Source: Paraglaciecola sp. MB-3u-78
Lineage (GTDB): Bacteria > Pseudomonadota > Gammaproteobacteria > Enterobacterales > Alteromonadaceae
Length of the DNA stretch: 64,000 bases
Direction: 5' to 3'
NCBI RefSeq assembly: GCF_002835935.1
Contig: NZ_PJCF01000005.1
Span: 186,001-250,000 of the forward strand
Below, in pieces: positions 55,402-63,301 of the stretch. The notes under the pieces were generated by a model. That model ran no database searches. It saw only the letters and a program-made list of their open reading frames with translations, and had not been told where the DNA came from. A program made the translations under genes and the position numbers. Numbering within the stretch: the stretch's first letter is position 1; each line of letters begins with the position of its first letter.

Positions 55402-55493
55402 GTCATTTCCTCACTTGATTTCAGTGACGAAATTATGCACCAGCGGTAATGGTAAAATAAGACCGTGGGTTTATTTGGCGCTTACAGCGTGGG

Positions 55494-55712
55494 TGCTAAA
55501 CAAGGCGCATATTGATACTTATAAACCGGTTTTTTTCCGACTAACTAAAGGGAACGAAGAGGAAAAGAGGGATTCTCTAGTTAATAAATTGAATAAGTTT
55601 GATGAAGCAGCACAGAGTGATTTTAAAAAAATCCCAGGATTTCCATTGTCATACTGGTTTTCAAACGAAATCCCAAAAATTTTCAGTGAGAATAATTCTC
55701 TTAAAAATATTT
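55494..55712 (+). pseudogene. pglX: PglX middle fragment between two IS elements
   Basis: A 219-bp island of pglX coding sequence: VLNKAHIDTYKPVFFRLTKG, then RDSLVNKLNKFDEAAQSDFKKIPGFPLSYWF and SENNSLKNI. It is bounded by the IS66 duplication on the left and the IS21 duplication TATTT (55708-55712) on the right. It joins in frame to both flanking fragments. Confidence 0.93.
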
Positions 55713-55929
55713 TGCATATTAACATCCAACCCGATCACCTAATAACATTGATGCCGATCACCTAATAACATCCATCCCGATCACTCAATAACATCGAAGC
55801 CGATCACTTTATGGTTAAAATGTTATTGAGTGACCGGCTTAATGTTATTGCCCAACTTTTACTCTTTTTTGTCTTTCCAGTAGGTGTTTTTAACCGTTAT
55901 TCTTTTCATTTTTGATGGTGAGAATAACT

Positions 55930-57474
55930 ATGCCAATGGCACCTATTTCAATGCGTAAGTTAAAAGAGATTTTAAGACTCAAATACGGCTGTTTGCTCAG
56001 CCATCGAAAAATAGCCAAAAGCTTATCTATTTCAGCGTCAATCGTGTCTATTTATGCCATTCGTGCCACCTCTCTTGGGATCACTAGCTGGCCGCTTGAT
56101 GAAAAATGGAATGATGAGACGCTTCAACGAGCATTCTTCACAACCAAACCTAAGAGCAAGGGCTACATCATCCCTAATTGGTCTGTCGTCCAGCAAGAGC
56201 TGAGGCCGAAAACGATGACATTGCAGTTATTGTGGGAAGAATATGGTGAGCGGTATCCAGAAGGTTTTTACAGCTACAACCACTTCTGTCGTCTATATAA
56301 AACATGGCTAACATGTCAAAAACCGTCCATGCGTCAAAACCATAAAGCAGGTGAAAAACTGTTTGTTGATTATTGTGGACCCACTATGAATATTGTGGAC
56401 TCAACAACGGGTGAATGCCGCACAGCACAGGTTTTTGTGGCAGTCATGGGCGCATCTAACTACACCTTTGCAGAGGCTACGTTTAGCCAAAAACTCGAAG
56501 ACTGGGTGATGAGTCATGCACGATGCTTTGAATTTCTGGGTGGCGTACCTGAATTGGTCATCCCAGATAACTTAAAAAGTGCCGTGACAAAAGCGTGTCG
56601 TTACGAGCCGGATCTGAACCCAACCTACCAACAACTCGCCGCCCATTACGATACCGTTATCGTGCCTGCCAGACCTTATAAACCCAAGGATAAATCGAAA
56701 GCTGAGGTGGGTGTTCAAATCGTTGAACGTTGGATAATGGCGCGACTTCGCAAGGAAAGCTTTTTTAGCTTGCGACAGTTAAATCTAAAAATACAGACAC
56801 TTTTAACCGATTTGAATCAAAGGCAAATGAAAAAGCATCCAGGCTCAAGGCTATCCCAATTTGAAGCGATAGATAAACCCGCACTGAAACCTTTGCCGTC
56901 ACAACCTTATCGCTACACCTTAGTGAAACAGGTCAAAGTGCATATTGATTATCACATCGAGATTGAAAAACATTACTACTCGGTGCCACACGCCTTGATC
57001 AAGAAAAAGCTAGAAGCACATGCTACGGGGCAACTGGTCACACTTTATCATCAAGGGGTACAAGTGGCCGTTCATCCAAGATCATACCGCGTGGGAGGTC
57101 ACAGCACCCTGGATATCCATATGCCAATCGCCCATCAAAAACAGCAGCAATGGACCCCCGAACGATTTGAAAGTTGGGCAAGAAAATTCGGAAAATCAAC
57201 CGAGCAATTTGTCATTCAACTCATGCAAACCAAAAAACACCCCGAGCAAAGTTACCGTGCCTGTATGGGCGTATTGAGTTTAGGAAAAAAGTTCACAGAC
57301 AAACGACTTGAAGCTGCCTGCTACAGAGCTTTAGCAACAGGTGTTACGCGAGTAAACCAAGTGAAAACTATCTTAGAAAAAGGTTTAGATAGCCAACCTC
57401 TACCGGAAAAACAACTGGATCTTCTAAGTGAGATCGACCATCAAAATATCCGTGGCAATCATTATTACCACTAA
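55930..57474 (+). CDS. istA: IS21 transposase IstA
   Basis: Transposase of about 514 aa. The HTH domain is at the N terminus (MRKLKEILRLKYGCLLSHRKIAKSLSISASIVSIYAIRA). The DDE core shows EKLFVDYCGPTMNIVD near 140, VPELVIPDNLKSAVTKA near 205 and KPKDKSKAEVGVQIVERWIMARL with the Glu near 245. The frame stays open to 55912 but ATG 55930 follows GGTGAGA at good spacing. istB starts 20 nt downstream. Confidence 0.94.
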   Translation: MPMAPISMRKLKEILRLKYGCLLSHRKIAKSLSISASIVSIYAIRATSLGITSWPLDEKWNDETLQRAFFTTKPKSKGYIIPNWSVVQQELRPKTMTLQLLWEEYGERYPEGFYSYNHFCRLYKTWLTCQKPSMRQNHKAGEKLFVDYCGPTMNIVDSTTGECRTAQVFVAVMGASNYTFAEATFSQKLEDWVMSHARCFEFLGGVPELVIPDNLKSAVTKACRYEPDLNPTYQQLAAHYDTVIVPARPYKPKDKSKAEVGVQIVERWIMARLRKESFFSLRQLNLKIQTLLTDLNQRQMKKHPGSRLSQFEAIDKPALKPLPSQPYRYTLVKQVKVHIDYHIEIEKHYYSVPHALIKKKLEAHATGQLVTLYHQGVQVAVHPRSYRVGGHSTLDIHMPIAHQKQQQWTPERFESWARKFGKSTEQFVIQLMQTKKHPEQSYRACMGVLSLGKKFTDKRLEAACYRALATGVTRVNQVKTILEKGLDSQPLPEKQLDLLSEIDHQNIRGNHYYH

Positions 57475-57493
57475 TAAAACCTAAGGAAACAAC

Positions 57494-58258
57494 ATGCAAT
57501 CAGTGACGCAACAAATCAATACTCAATTAGCCACGCTAAAGCTAAGCGGCATACGTGATGCGTTATCACAACAAAGTGAACAACCCAATCTATACGTCGA
57601 ACAAAGCTTCGAAGAGCGGTTATGTTTATTGCTTGACCATGAAATAACCCAGCGAGATCAACGTAAAATAGATCGACTGACCCGCCAAGCCAAATTTAGA
57701 GTGAACGGGATATTAGCCCAGTTGGATTATGGTGCGTCGAGGCAGTTAAACAAAACGCAGATCCGCTCATTAGCACAAGGTGAATGGCTTCGTCTTCATC
57801 AAAACATACTGATCACAGGGGCAACAGGTTGCGGTAAAACCTATCTTGCTTGTGCGTTGGGTCATAACCACTGCCAGCAGGGAGAAAACGTTTACTACTT
57901 CAGGCTCAAAGAATTGCTTGAAAAGATGTTTATGGCACAAGCGGATGGCAGTTATCGAAAATTGATTAACAAACTCACGTCAGCAAATTTACTGATCTTA
58001 GATGATTGGGGATTAGAGCCATTAACGCCGCAACAACGCAGTGATTTACTTGAGTTAATTGATGCGAGGTATGACACAAAATCCACACTGATTGCGAGTC
58101 AATTACCAATAGAAAATTGGTACGATATGATCGGTGAATCCACACATGCAGATGCGATCCTAGATCGGCTTGTTCACGGGGCAATTAAGTTAGAATTAAA
58201 AGGCGAATCCATGCGAAAAAAACTAAATTCCTTGACTGAAGCCGATCACACAAGTTAG
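57494..58258 (+). CDS. istB: IS21 helper ATPase IstB
   Basis: AAA+ ATPase of 254 aa, DnaC-like, which activates IstA and selects target DNA. Walker A GATGCGKTYLACALG near 112, Walker B LLILDDWGLEPLT near 170 and the arginine-finger region ESTHADAILDRLVHGAIKLEL near 215. N-terminal NLYVEQSFEERLCLLLDHE is the typical IstB domain. Intact. Confidence 0.95.
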   Translation: MQSVTQQINTQLATLKLSGIRDALSQQSEQPNLYVEQSFEERLCLLLDHEITQRDQRKIDRLTRQAKFRVNGILAQLDYGASRQLNKTQIRSLAQGEWLRLHQNILITGATGCGKTYLACALGHNHCQQGENVYYFRLKELLEKMFMAQADGSYRKLINKLTSANLLILDDWGLEPLTPQQRSDLLELIDARYDTKSTLIASQLPIENWYDMIGESTHADAILDRLVHGAIKLELKGESMRKKLNSLTEADHTS

Positions 58259-58342
58259 ATTTTACTGAGTTCTACTGGAAGACAAAAAAGTGATCGTCTT
58301 CAATGTTATTGACCGATCGGTTTCATGTTATTACGCATATTT

Positions 58343-59970
58343 ATCACCCAAGACAAGGCAATACCACAACAAATAATGATAGATTTGTAAGATCTTGGTG
58401 GGAGTTAACTAGAAGGAAGATTGCTTTAGATTGTTCCGATGTTGACGAATTTGTTCATAACCAGTCTATGTGGGCACCATACAACAAGGGAGGGGGTAAC
58501 CGTAAGTGGTATGGCTTAAATGAATCCGTCGTTAATTGGGAAAATAATGGGCAAGAAATTAAAGCTATAAAGCACTCAGTTGTAGCAAATGAAAATATGT
58601 ATTTCCAGCCAGGTATAACTTGGTCCACTGTCAGTACAAGTAAATCACCAGGATTTAGAAAATATGGACATGGATTCATATTTGATAACAAAGGTGCAAG
58701 TATAAGAGTTGACTGTGAAGAGCATCTGATATTTATTTCTTCTATTTTGAACTCAGTAATTGTTTCGGAAATTATTGCAGAATTAGCACCTTCTGTATCC
58801 CTTCAACCAGGTGACATTGCAAAAACTCCAATAATTAATTACACCCCGATTTCACATAAAGGAATTGTTGAGCGAAGCAATGAACTAATAAAGCTTAGTA
58901 AGAAAGATTGGGATAACTCAGAATTGTCGTGGGATTTTAAAGAAAATTTTTTAACGAATCAAAAAAACTCAAAATTAAAGTTAATTATTCATTCTTATAT
59001 AGATGATTGTATAGAACTTACTGAAAAGATGAGTCAGTATGAATCAGCAAATAACAGAGAATTATTAACGCATTATGGTCTGGAAGCTGCGTTTAACGAA
59101 AAAGTGAATCTATCGGATATTACAATTAATGCAAACCCTCTTTATCGATATAAATCTAATGAGCTAAATTCACTGATAATTGAAAAATTTAAATCTGACC
59201 TAAACAGGGAATTAGTAAGTTACTCAATCGGTTGCATGATGGCCCGCTACTCACTTGACCGAGAAGGGTTAGTCTACGCCCATGCAGGTAACGAAGGCTT
59301 TAAAGAGCTGGTTGTTGAAGGCGCTTACCAAACTTTTCCTGCTGACGACGATGGTATTATTCCTTTAGCTTCAGAAGACTGGCTTTTTGACGACGATGCC
59401 ACCACTCGCTTCAGCGAGTTTGTAAAGACCGTTTGGGGAGCAGAAAATCTGAGTGAGAACTTAACGTTTGTCGCTGAAAGCCTGCGTTTACATGCCTTAA
59501 ATCCCAAGAAGGGCGAAGGAGCAATGGACACCATCCGCCGTTACTTCTCTACCCAGTTTTTCAAAGACCACTGCAAAACCTACAAAAAACGACCAATCTA
59601 TTGGCTGTTTAGCTCAGGTAAAGAAAAAGCCTTTGAATGTTTAGTGTATTTACACCGCTACAACGAGGGCACCTTATCCCGTATGCGTACCGAATACGTC
59701 ACACCACTCATGGGTAAATACGAGCACCATCACAGCAGCCTACAACAACAGATTCTCGAAGGCAGTACCGAACAAAAACGCCTTGCCGAAAAAGCCCTTA
59801 AAGACCTGGAGAAAAAACAAGCCGAACTACGCACCTTCGACGAGCAACTCAAACACCACGCCGAAAAACGTATCAGCCTAGACCTCGACGACGGCGTAAA
59901 AGTTAATTACGGCAAATTCGGCAACTTACTCGCCGACGTAAAAAACATCCACGGCGTGGCGGTGAAGTAA
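58343..59970 (+). pseudogene. pglX: PglX C-terminal fragment
   Basis: The last 542 codons of pglX after the IS21 duplication, starting YHPRQGNTTTNNDRFVRSWWE and ending NYGKFGNLLADVKNIHGVAVK. It holds the target-recognition and C-terminal conserved region (ALNPKKGEGAMDTIRRYFSTQFFKDHCKTYKKRPIYWLFSSG). The open frame starts inside the IS21 end (58303), but this is not an independent gene. Total rebuilt pglX length is 3726 nt, 1242 codons. A second, diverged copy of its last 30 codons lies at 61399-61504. Confidence 0.92.
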
Positions 59971-60019
59971 ATGATTGCAAATATGCTTTATGTCAGTACA
60001 ATTTGCATTCTTGGAACTT

Positions 60020-60039
60020 TGACACTATATATGGTGTCA
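60020..60039. promoter_or_regulatory. Palindromic operator of the hicAB-secB module
   Basis: TGACAC at 60020-60025 pairs with GTGTCA at 60034-60039 around an ATATAT core; 18 of 20 positions are symmetrical. It ends 1 nt before the hicA start and overlaps a TATATA-type -10. HicB antitoxins commonly repress their own promoter through such dyads. Confidence 0.6.
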
Positions 60040-60040
60040 C

Positions 60041-60325
60041 ATGAGTAATGTTTTGTATGATGATGTAATACAGGCTCTTAAAGGAGCGGGTGCCTCAATG
60101 CGTTGTATTGAGGTTAAAAAGCACCTAGAGTCATTAGGCTTTACCGTTAAAGACGGTAAAAGAGGTGGACATAAAGTATTCACTCATCGTCATATCGAAG
60201 ATTTTACTTCAGGTGCGTTTAATTGTGATCATGGAAAAAACCCTGAGATCAAGCGCCCGTATATAAAGCAAATAATAAAAATACTTGAAAAGTATGAAAA
60301 AGAATTGATTGAATATCTTGAGTGA
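60041..60325 (+). CDS. hicA: HicA-family mRNA interferase toxin
   Basis: Protein of 94 aa. HicA fold: N-terminal helix DDVIQALKGAGASMRCIEVKKHLESLGFTV, then DGKRGGHKVFTHRHIEDFTSG with the catalytic-type His in GGHKVF, and C-terminal IKRPYIKQIIKILEKYEKEL. HicA toxins cleave mRNA when free of HicB. Longer than the 58-aa E. coli form owing to an extra N-terminal helix. It is first in the operon, with its ATG 1 nt after a palindrome and no clear ribosome-binding site, so it may be leaderless or weakly translated. Confidence 0.85.
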   Translation: MSNVLYDDVIQALKGAGASMRCIEVKKHLESLGFTVKDGKRGGHKVFTHRHIEDFTSGAFNCDHGKNPEIKRPYIKQIIKILEKYEKELIEYLE

Positions 60326-60344
60326 TCTCAAAAGGGATAAAAAA

Positions 60345-60854
60345 ATGGTAGATGCAAGTTTATACAATATTACAGTAAGAAAAGGTGATTTTGATGGAGA
60401 AACCTTTTTTGAAGCAAAAATTAGAGAATTGCCAGACGTTGCTGAATATGCTGAAACATTTGAAGAGGCTTATCAATTAGCATTAGATTCAATTGAAACT
60501 ACTGCTGAGCTAATGCAAGAGCAAGGTAAAGTCATGCCTTCACCTATGATCGAAGAACAAAATTTCAGTGGCAGAGTGACATTACGGATGCCGAAGTCAA
60601 TGCATGCTTCATTTGCTGGTTGGGCTGACTTTGAAGAAGTGAGTTTGAATCATTTGTTGGTTAACTGTTTGTCTATGTGTTTGGGTGACCATTTTGCGGC
60701 TAAGACAACTAAGCTAGAGAAAAACGATTATGCTCTCGGAAGCCAATATTCAAGCGATTCGTTGCGAATAGTAAGTAAATCGAAATCGAACGTGGTAGAC
60801 CTTAGACGTATTGATATAACTGAAGATGAGGGGAATAAACTTGCATATGGTTGA
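60345..60854 (+). CDS. hicB: HicB-family antitoxin
   Basis: Protein of 169 aa from ATG 60345, which follows AAGGGAT; a TTG at 60309 is less likely. The HicB RNase-H-like domain (about 15-55: DGETFFEAKIRELPDVAEYAETFEEAYQLALDSIE) binds the toxin. The ribbon-helix-helix DNA-binding part is SGRVTLRMPKSMHASFAGWADFEEVSLNHLLVNCLSMCLG. A C-terminal tail of about 50 aa (after 120) is longer than usual; in TAC systems such a tail (chaperone addiction region) is what makes the antitoxin depend on its SecB-like chaperone. That role here is inference. Confidence 0.85.
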   Translation: MVDASLYNITVRKGDFDGETFFEAKIRELPDVAEYAETFEEAYQLALDSIETTAELMQEQGKVMPSPMIEEQNFSGRVTLRMPKSMHASFAGWADFEEVSLNHLLVNCLSMCLGDHFAAKTTKLEKNDYALGSQYSSDSLRIVSKSKSNVVDLRRIDITEDEGNKLAYG

Positions 60855-61353
60855 TGATCCAGATTTTCAAACAGTCAAAGATAGCTTGGTGTTTAATGAT
60901 ATTTATATTAAGAGCACTAATGCCTCATGCGCTGATGATTGGGACCCGAAGCGCTCAGATATAGATGACGTGCGCTTTAAGTTCATGCACCAGATTAAAA
61001 CTTCGGAAGTTCTCACTGTAGAAGAAAATGGAGATTCGAGGCAATATTTTAGAGTCAATTTACTGGTTGGTTGTCGGTTTGTTAAAGCTGATGACAATGA
61101 AGAAGACGAAATGAAGGCTCAAATTGAAGCCACTTTCTGTGCTGAGTATCTGATGACTAGAGAGGATGTTAACCCAGATGGTCTAAAAGTTTTTGCCCTT
61201 GAAAATGTAAGTTACCATGTTTGGCCATATTGGCGAGAATATTTGGCCAATATGTGCAGTAGATTTAACCTCCCGAAAGTTCCATTACCAACTCGTCAAA
61301 TTAAGATTAAAAAACGTAAGAGTGAAGTTGACACAAAACAAACTCCTGAATAG
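60847..61353 (+). CDS. SecB-like chaperone of a toxin-antitoxin-chaperone module
   Basis: Protein of 168 aa overlapping hicB by 8 nt. It has the SecB fold pattern: beta-strands with RVNLLVGCRFVKADD and IEATFCAEYLM, and the near-diagnostic C-terminal helix NVSYHVWPYWREYLANMCSRFNLPKVPLP, which parallels SecB's [22 protein letters not shown]. It is not the housekeeping SecB. Chaperones of this kind stabilise the antitoxin of TAC systems (e.g. Rv1957, CmdC). Start could be ATG 60847, TTG 60841 or ATG 60826; the best ribosome-binding site (GAGGGG) sits between the last two. Confidence 0.78.
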   Translation: MVDDPDFQTVKDSLVFNDIYIKSTNASCADDWDPKRSDIDDVRFKFMHQIKTSEVLTVEENGDSRQYFRVNLLVGCRFVKADDNEEDEMKAQIEATFCAEYLMTREDVNPDGLKVFALENVSYHVWPYWREYLANMCSRFNLPKVPLPTRQIKIKKRKSEVDTKQTPE

Positions 61354-61398
61354 TCTCAGTTTCCATATGAAACGTGTCTAATTTCGTGTAAATAACGA

Positions 61399-61504
61399 AA
61401 AAGACATTACCCGCAATCTCTACGAGGGTGTAAACATCAATTACGGCAAATTCGGCAATCTTCTGGCAGATGTGAAAAAAATCCACGGCGTGGCGGTGAA
61501 GTAG
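61399..61504 (+). pseudogene. Second, diverged copy of the pglX 3' end
   Basis: About 105 bp reading KDITRNLYEGVNINYGKFGN, then LLADVKKIHGVAVK and TAG. It matches the last 30 codons of pglX at 59881-59970 (NYGKFGNLLADVKxIHGVAVK shared) with many synonymous changes. An upstream stop shows it is not part of a gene. It brackets the hicAB-secB module together with the true pglX end. Confidence 0.85.
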
Positions 61505-61505
61505 T

Positions 61506-61967
61506 TTGAACTCAAACCCACAACAATTTTCGCGCAAAGAATTGGCAGATTTTTATGAGCGGCTTATATTGCTTTGGGAAAATGGCGACCTGCTAAATCA
61601 GACTTTTAATATACGTGTAGGTAAAACCTTTCGCCGACTAAAAGAACAATATTCATTTGAACTTCATGCGCATGCCACTTTAGATGAAACTAAAGCAGCT
61701 TTCGATAATATAAATCTGAATGTCTCTACTGATAGTAAAAATACCATCCACTTACACAATGCCAAGAACAACATTTTAAAGAGTTATTTTTATCATATTA
61801 GAAATGTTGCAGGCCATGCTGATATTCAAAAGTTAAAGTTCAAGAATGTTAATTGGTACGTATTTGAACACATGTATTCAAATCAAATAAAACTCTTTGG
61901 CATGTTTAAAACCGCCGATTTTTGGAAAGTACATGGTGAGTTAGTCAACTTGCGCAGGATAAAGTAA
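61506..61967 (+). CDS. HEPN-like small protein paired with helicase
   Basis: Protein of 153 aa, start TTG 61506, one base after the pglX-tail stop. It is mostly helical. Near residue 100 it has KSYFYHIRNVAGHADIQKL, an RNxxxH-type motif typical of HEPN nucleases. No other domain is recognised. Its stop overlaps the helicase start (TAATG), so the two proteins are made together. Whether the motif is a real active site is inference; it could also be a non-enzymatic partner of the helicase. Confidence 0.6.
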   Translation: MNSNPQQFSRKELADFYERLILLWENGDLLNQTFNIRVGKTFRRLKEQYSFELHAHATLDETKAAFDNINLNVSTDSKNTIHLHNAKNNILKSYFYHIRNVAGHADIQKLKFKNVNWYVFEHMYSNQIKLFGMFKTADFWKVHGELVNLRRIK

Positions 61968-63301
61968 TGGAATTACGTCCCTATCAGCAAGAAACTGTTT
62001 CTGAGTTAATCAACTTTTGGTTGCTAAATAATCTAAACGCTGGGCTTTGCGTGTTGCCAACTGCAAGTGGTAAAACGGTTGTTTTTGCCGAATTTATCCG
62101 AGAAGCATTGTTAATTAAACCTGAAACGAAAGTATTGATTCTGGGACATACTCAGGAAATAGTTGAGCAAAACGCAGAAAAGTTAATAACGGTATGGCCA
62201 GAAGCCAATGTAGGCATATATTGCGCAGGACTTAAGCGAAAAGAAATTAAGCAGGTCACTTCCGCCAGTCGAGATTCTATCATTAAAGAAATTGGTGAAT
62301 TCGCAGACTGGGATATTGTTATTGTCGATGAGGCGCATCTAATATCCCCCGAACTCACAACCCGTTATCAGTTCATCATAAGTACAATTCAGCTCCACGG
62401 TAAAAAGCCATTTTTACTTGGTTTTACTGCTACGCCATTTAGAACAAAATCAGGCAATATTTACGGCGATGATGACAATCAACTATTTAAAAAACTGATC
62501 TACCAAAAGCGGATTGATGAATTGCAAAGTACTGGATATTTATGTCCGTTGCGGGCAGTGGTAACTGACTTCAAAGCCGTAGTGGATACCAGTAAAGTTA
62601 GAAGAACAGAGCAGGACTTTGTGCAAACTGAGTTGCAAGCAGTAACCGCTATAGAATCAGTGGTTACAGGCATAGTGCAAGACTGGCTTAATAAAACCAA
62701 TGCATCTCTACCCACAGTATTTTATGCCAGCTCAGTGCAGCAAGCAGAAATATTTGCCGACGTGTTAAAAATATTTGGGTTTGATTTTCCGCTTATTACT
62801 GCCAAAACAGAAAAAACATTGCGTAAACAGTGGTTGAATGACTTTGAGGTTGGTGAGCAAAACGGGTTAATTAACGTTGCGACCTTGACCACAGGTTGGG
62901 ATGCTCCAAGGTTATCTTGTATTGTGATGGCAAGACCCACTCTTAGCCCTGGTCTGTTTTTGCAAATTCTGGGACGGGGCTTGCGACTGCATAAATCAAA
63001 GTCCGAAACATTGCTATTAGACTATGGAGAAAACATACAACGTTTCGGTGTGATAGAGCGTATTGGACCAATCATGGAGTCCAGATTTTACCATGATGAG
63101 AAATCTCTGATAATTGTATGCCCTACTTGCGAAACCATAGCTTCGGTATACCAGTTGGAATGCGACGCGTGTACAGAAACGTTAAGACATGAAGATGATG
63201 TAAGTGTATGTTATGAATGTAATTCACCTAACGATAGGTACGCTAAATACTGTGAAGTGTGCGGGGTAGCGTTAGAAGAGAATATGGGTTTTTATCAATA
63301 A
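61967..63301 (+). CDS. RadD-like SF2 helicase with C-terminal zinc ribbons
   Basis: Helicase of 444 aa. Walker A PTASGKTV (31-38), DEAH at 121-124, motif III FTATPF near 155 and motif VI LQILGRGLRLH near 332. The C terminus (about 385-440) has four CxxC pairs (CPTC, CDAC, CYEC, CEVC), forming two zinc ribbons. This plan is that of RadD/YejH, which acts in DNA repair, but the genomic place between pglX and pglZ suggests a BREX-linked or independent defence role. The stop overlaps the pglZ start by 1 nt. Confidence 0.85.
   Translation: MELRPYQQETVSELINFWLLNNLNAGLCVLPTASGKTVVFAEFIREALLIKPETKVLILGHTQEIVEQNAEKLITVWPEANVGIYCAGLKRKEIKQVTSASRDSIIKEIGEFADWDIVIVDEAHLISPELTTRYQFIISTIQLHGKKPFLLGFTATPFRTKSGNIYGDDDNQLFKKLIYQKRIDELQSTGYLCPLRAVVTDFKAVVDTSKVRRTEQDFVQTELQAVTAIESVVTGIVQDWLNKTNASLPTVFYASSVQQAEIFADVLKIFGFDFPLITAKTEKTLRKQWLNDFEVGEQNGLINVATLTTGWDAPRLSCIVMARPTLSPGLFLQILGRGLRLHKSKSETLLLDYGENIQRFGVIERIGPIMESRFYHDEKSLIIVCPTCETIASVYQLECDACTETLRHEDDVSVCYECNSPNDRYAKYCEVCGVALEENMGFYQ

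Larger units (their letters stand above)
53061..55485 (-). mobile_element. IS66-family element (tnpABC) in pglX
   Basis: 2425 bp with ends GTAAGCGGCTAATCAACCCACG and a matching imperfect inverted end (GTAAGCGCCAAATAAACCCACG). The 8-bp target duplication AGCGTGGG lies at 53053-53060 and 55486-55493. It carries tnpA, tnpB and tnpC on the minus strand in standard order. Deleting element plus one duplication restores codons SAWVLNKAH of pglX. Confidence 0.95.
55713..58337 (+). mobile_element. IS21-family element (istAB) in pglX
   Basis: 2625 bp. Left end TGCATATTAACATCCAACCCGATC-like and right end complementary (TGCGTAATAACATGAAACCGATC on the other strand), with TG...CA tips. Target duplication of 5 bp, TATTT, at 55708-55712 and 58338-58342. 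Four CCGATCA-containing units at 55731, 55754, 55777 and 55800, exactly 23 bp apart, are the usual IS21 transposase-binding repeats. istA and istB are intact. Inserted 219 bp downstream of the IS66 site. Confidence 0.94.

Noticed and set aside
55731-55806. CRISPR-like short repeats with 23-bp period
   Set aside because: Units are contiguous without spacers and sit in the IS21 terminus; no cas genes. They are transposase-binding repeats.
58303-59970. Independent 555-aa gene after IS21
   Set aside because: First 13 codons come from the IS21 end; the rest is the pglX C terminus continuing in frame from 55712.
51182-59970. Type IIG restriction-modification enzyme
   Set aside because: The methyltransferase lies in brxR-brxA-brxB-brxC order and before pglZ, and lacks a nuclease motif; PglX is the better call.
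60847-61353. Housekeeping secB
   Set aside because: It overlaps hicB, has a diverged sequence and lies in a toxin-antitoxin operon, not next to grxC/gpsA as the usual secB does.
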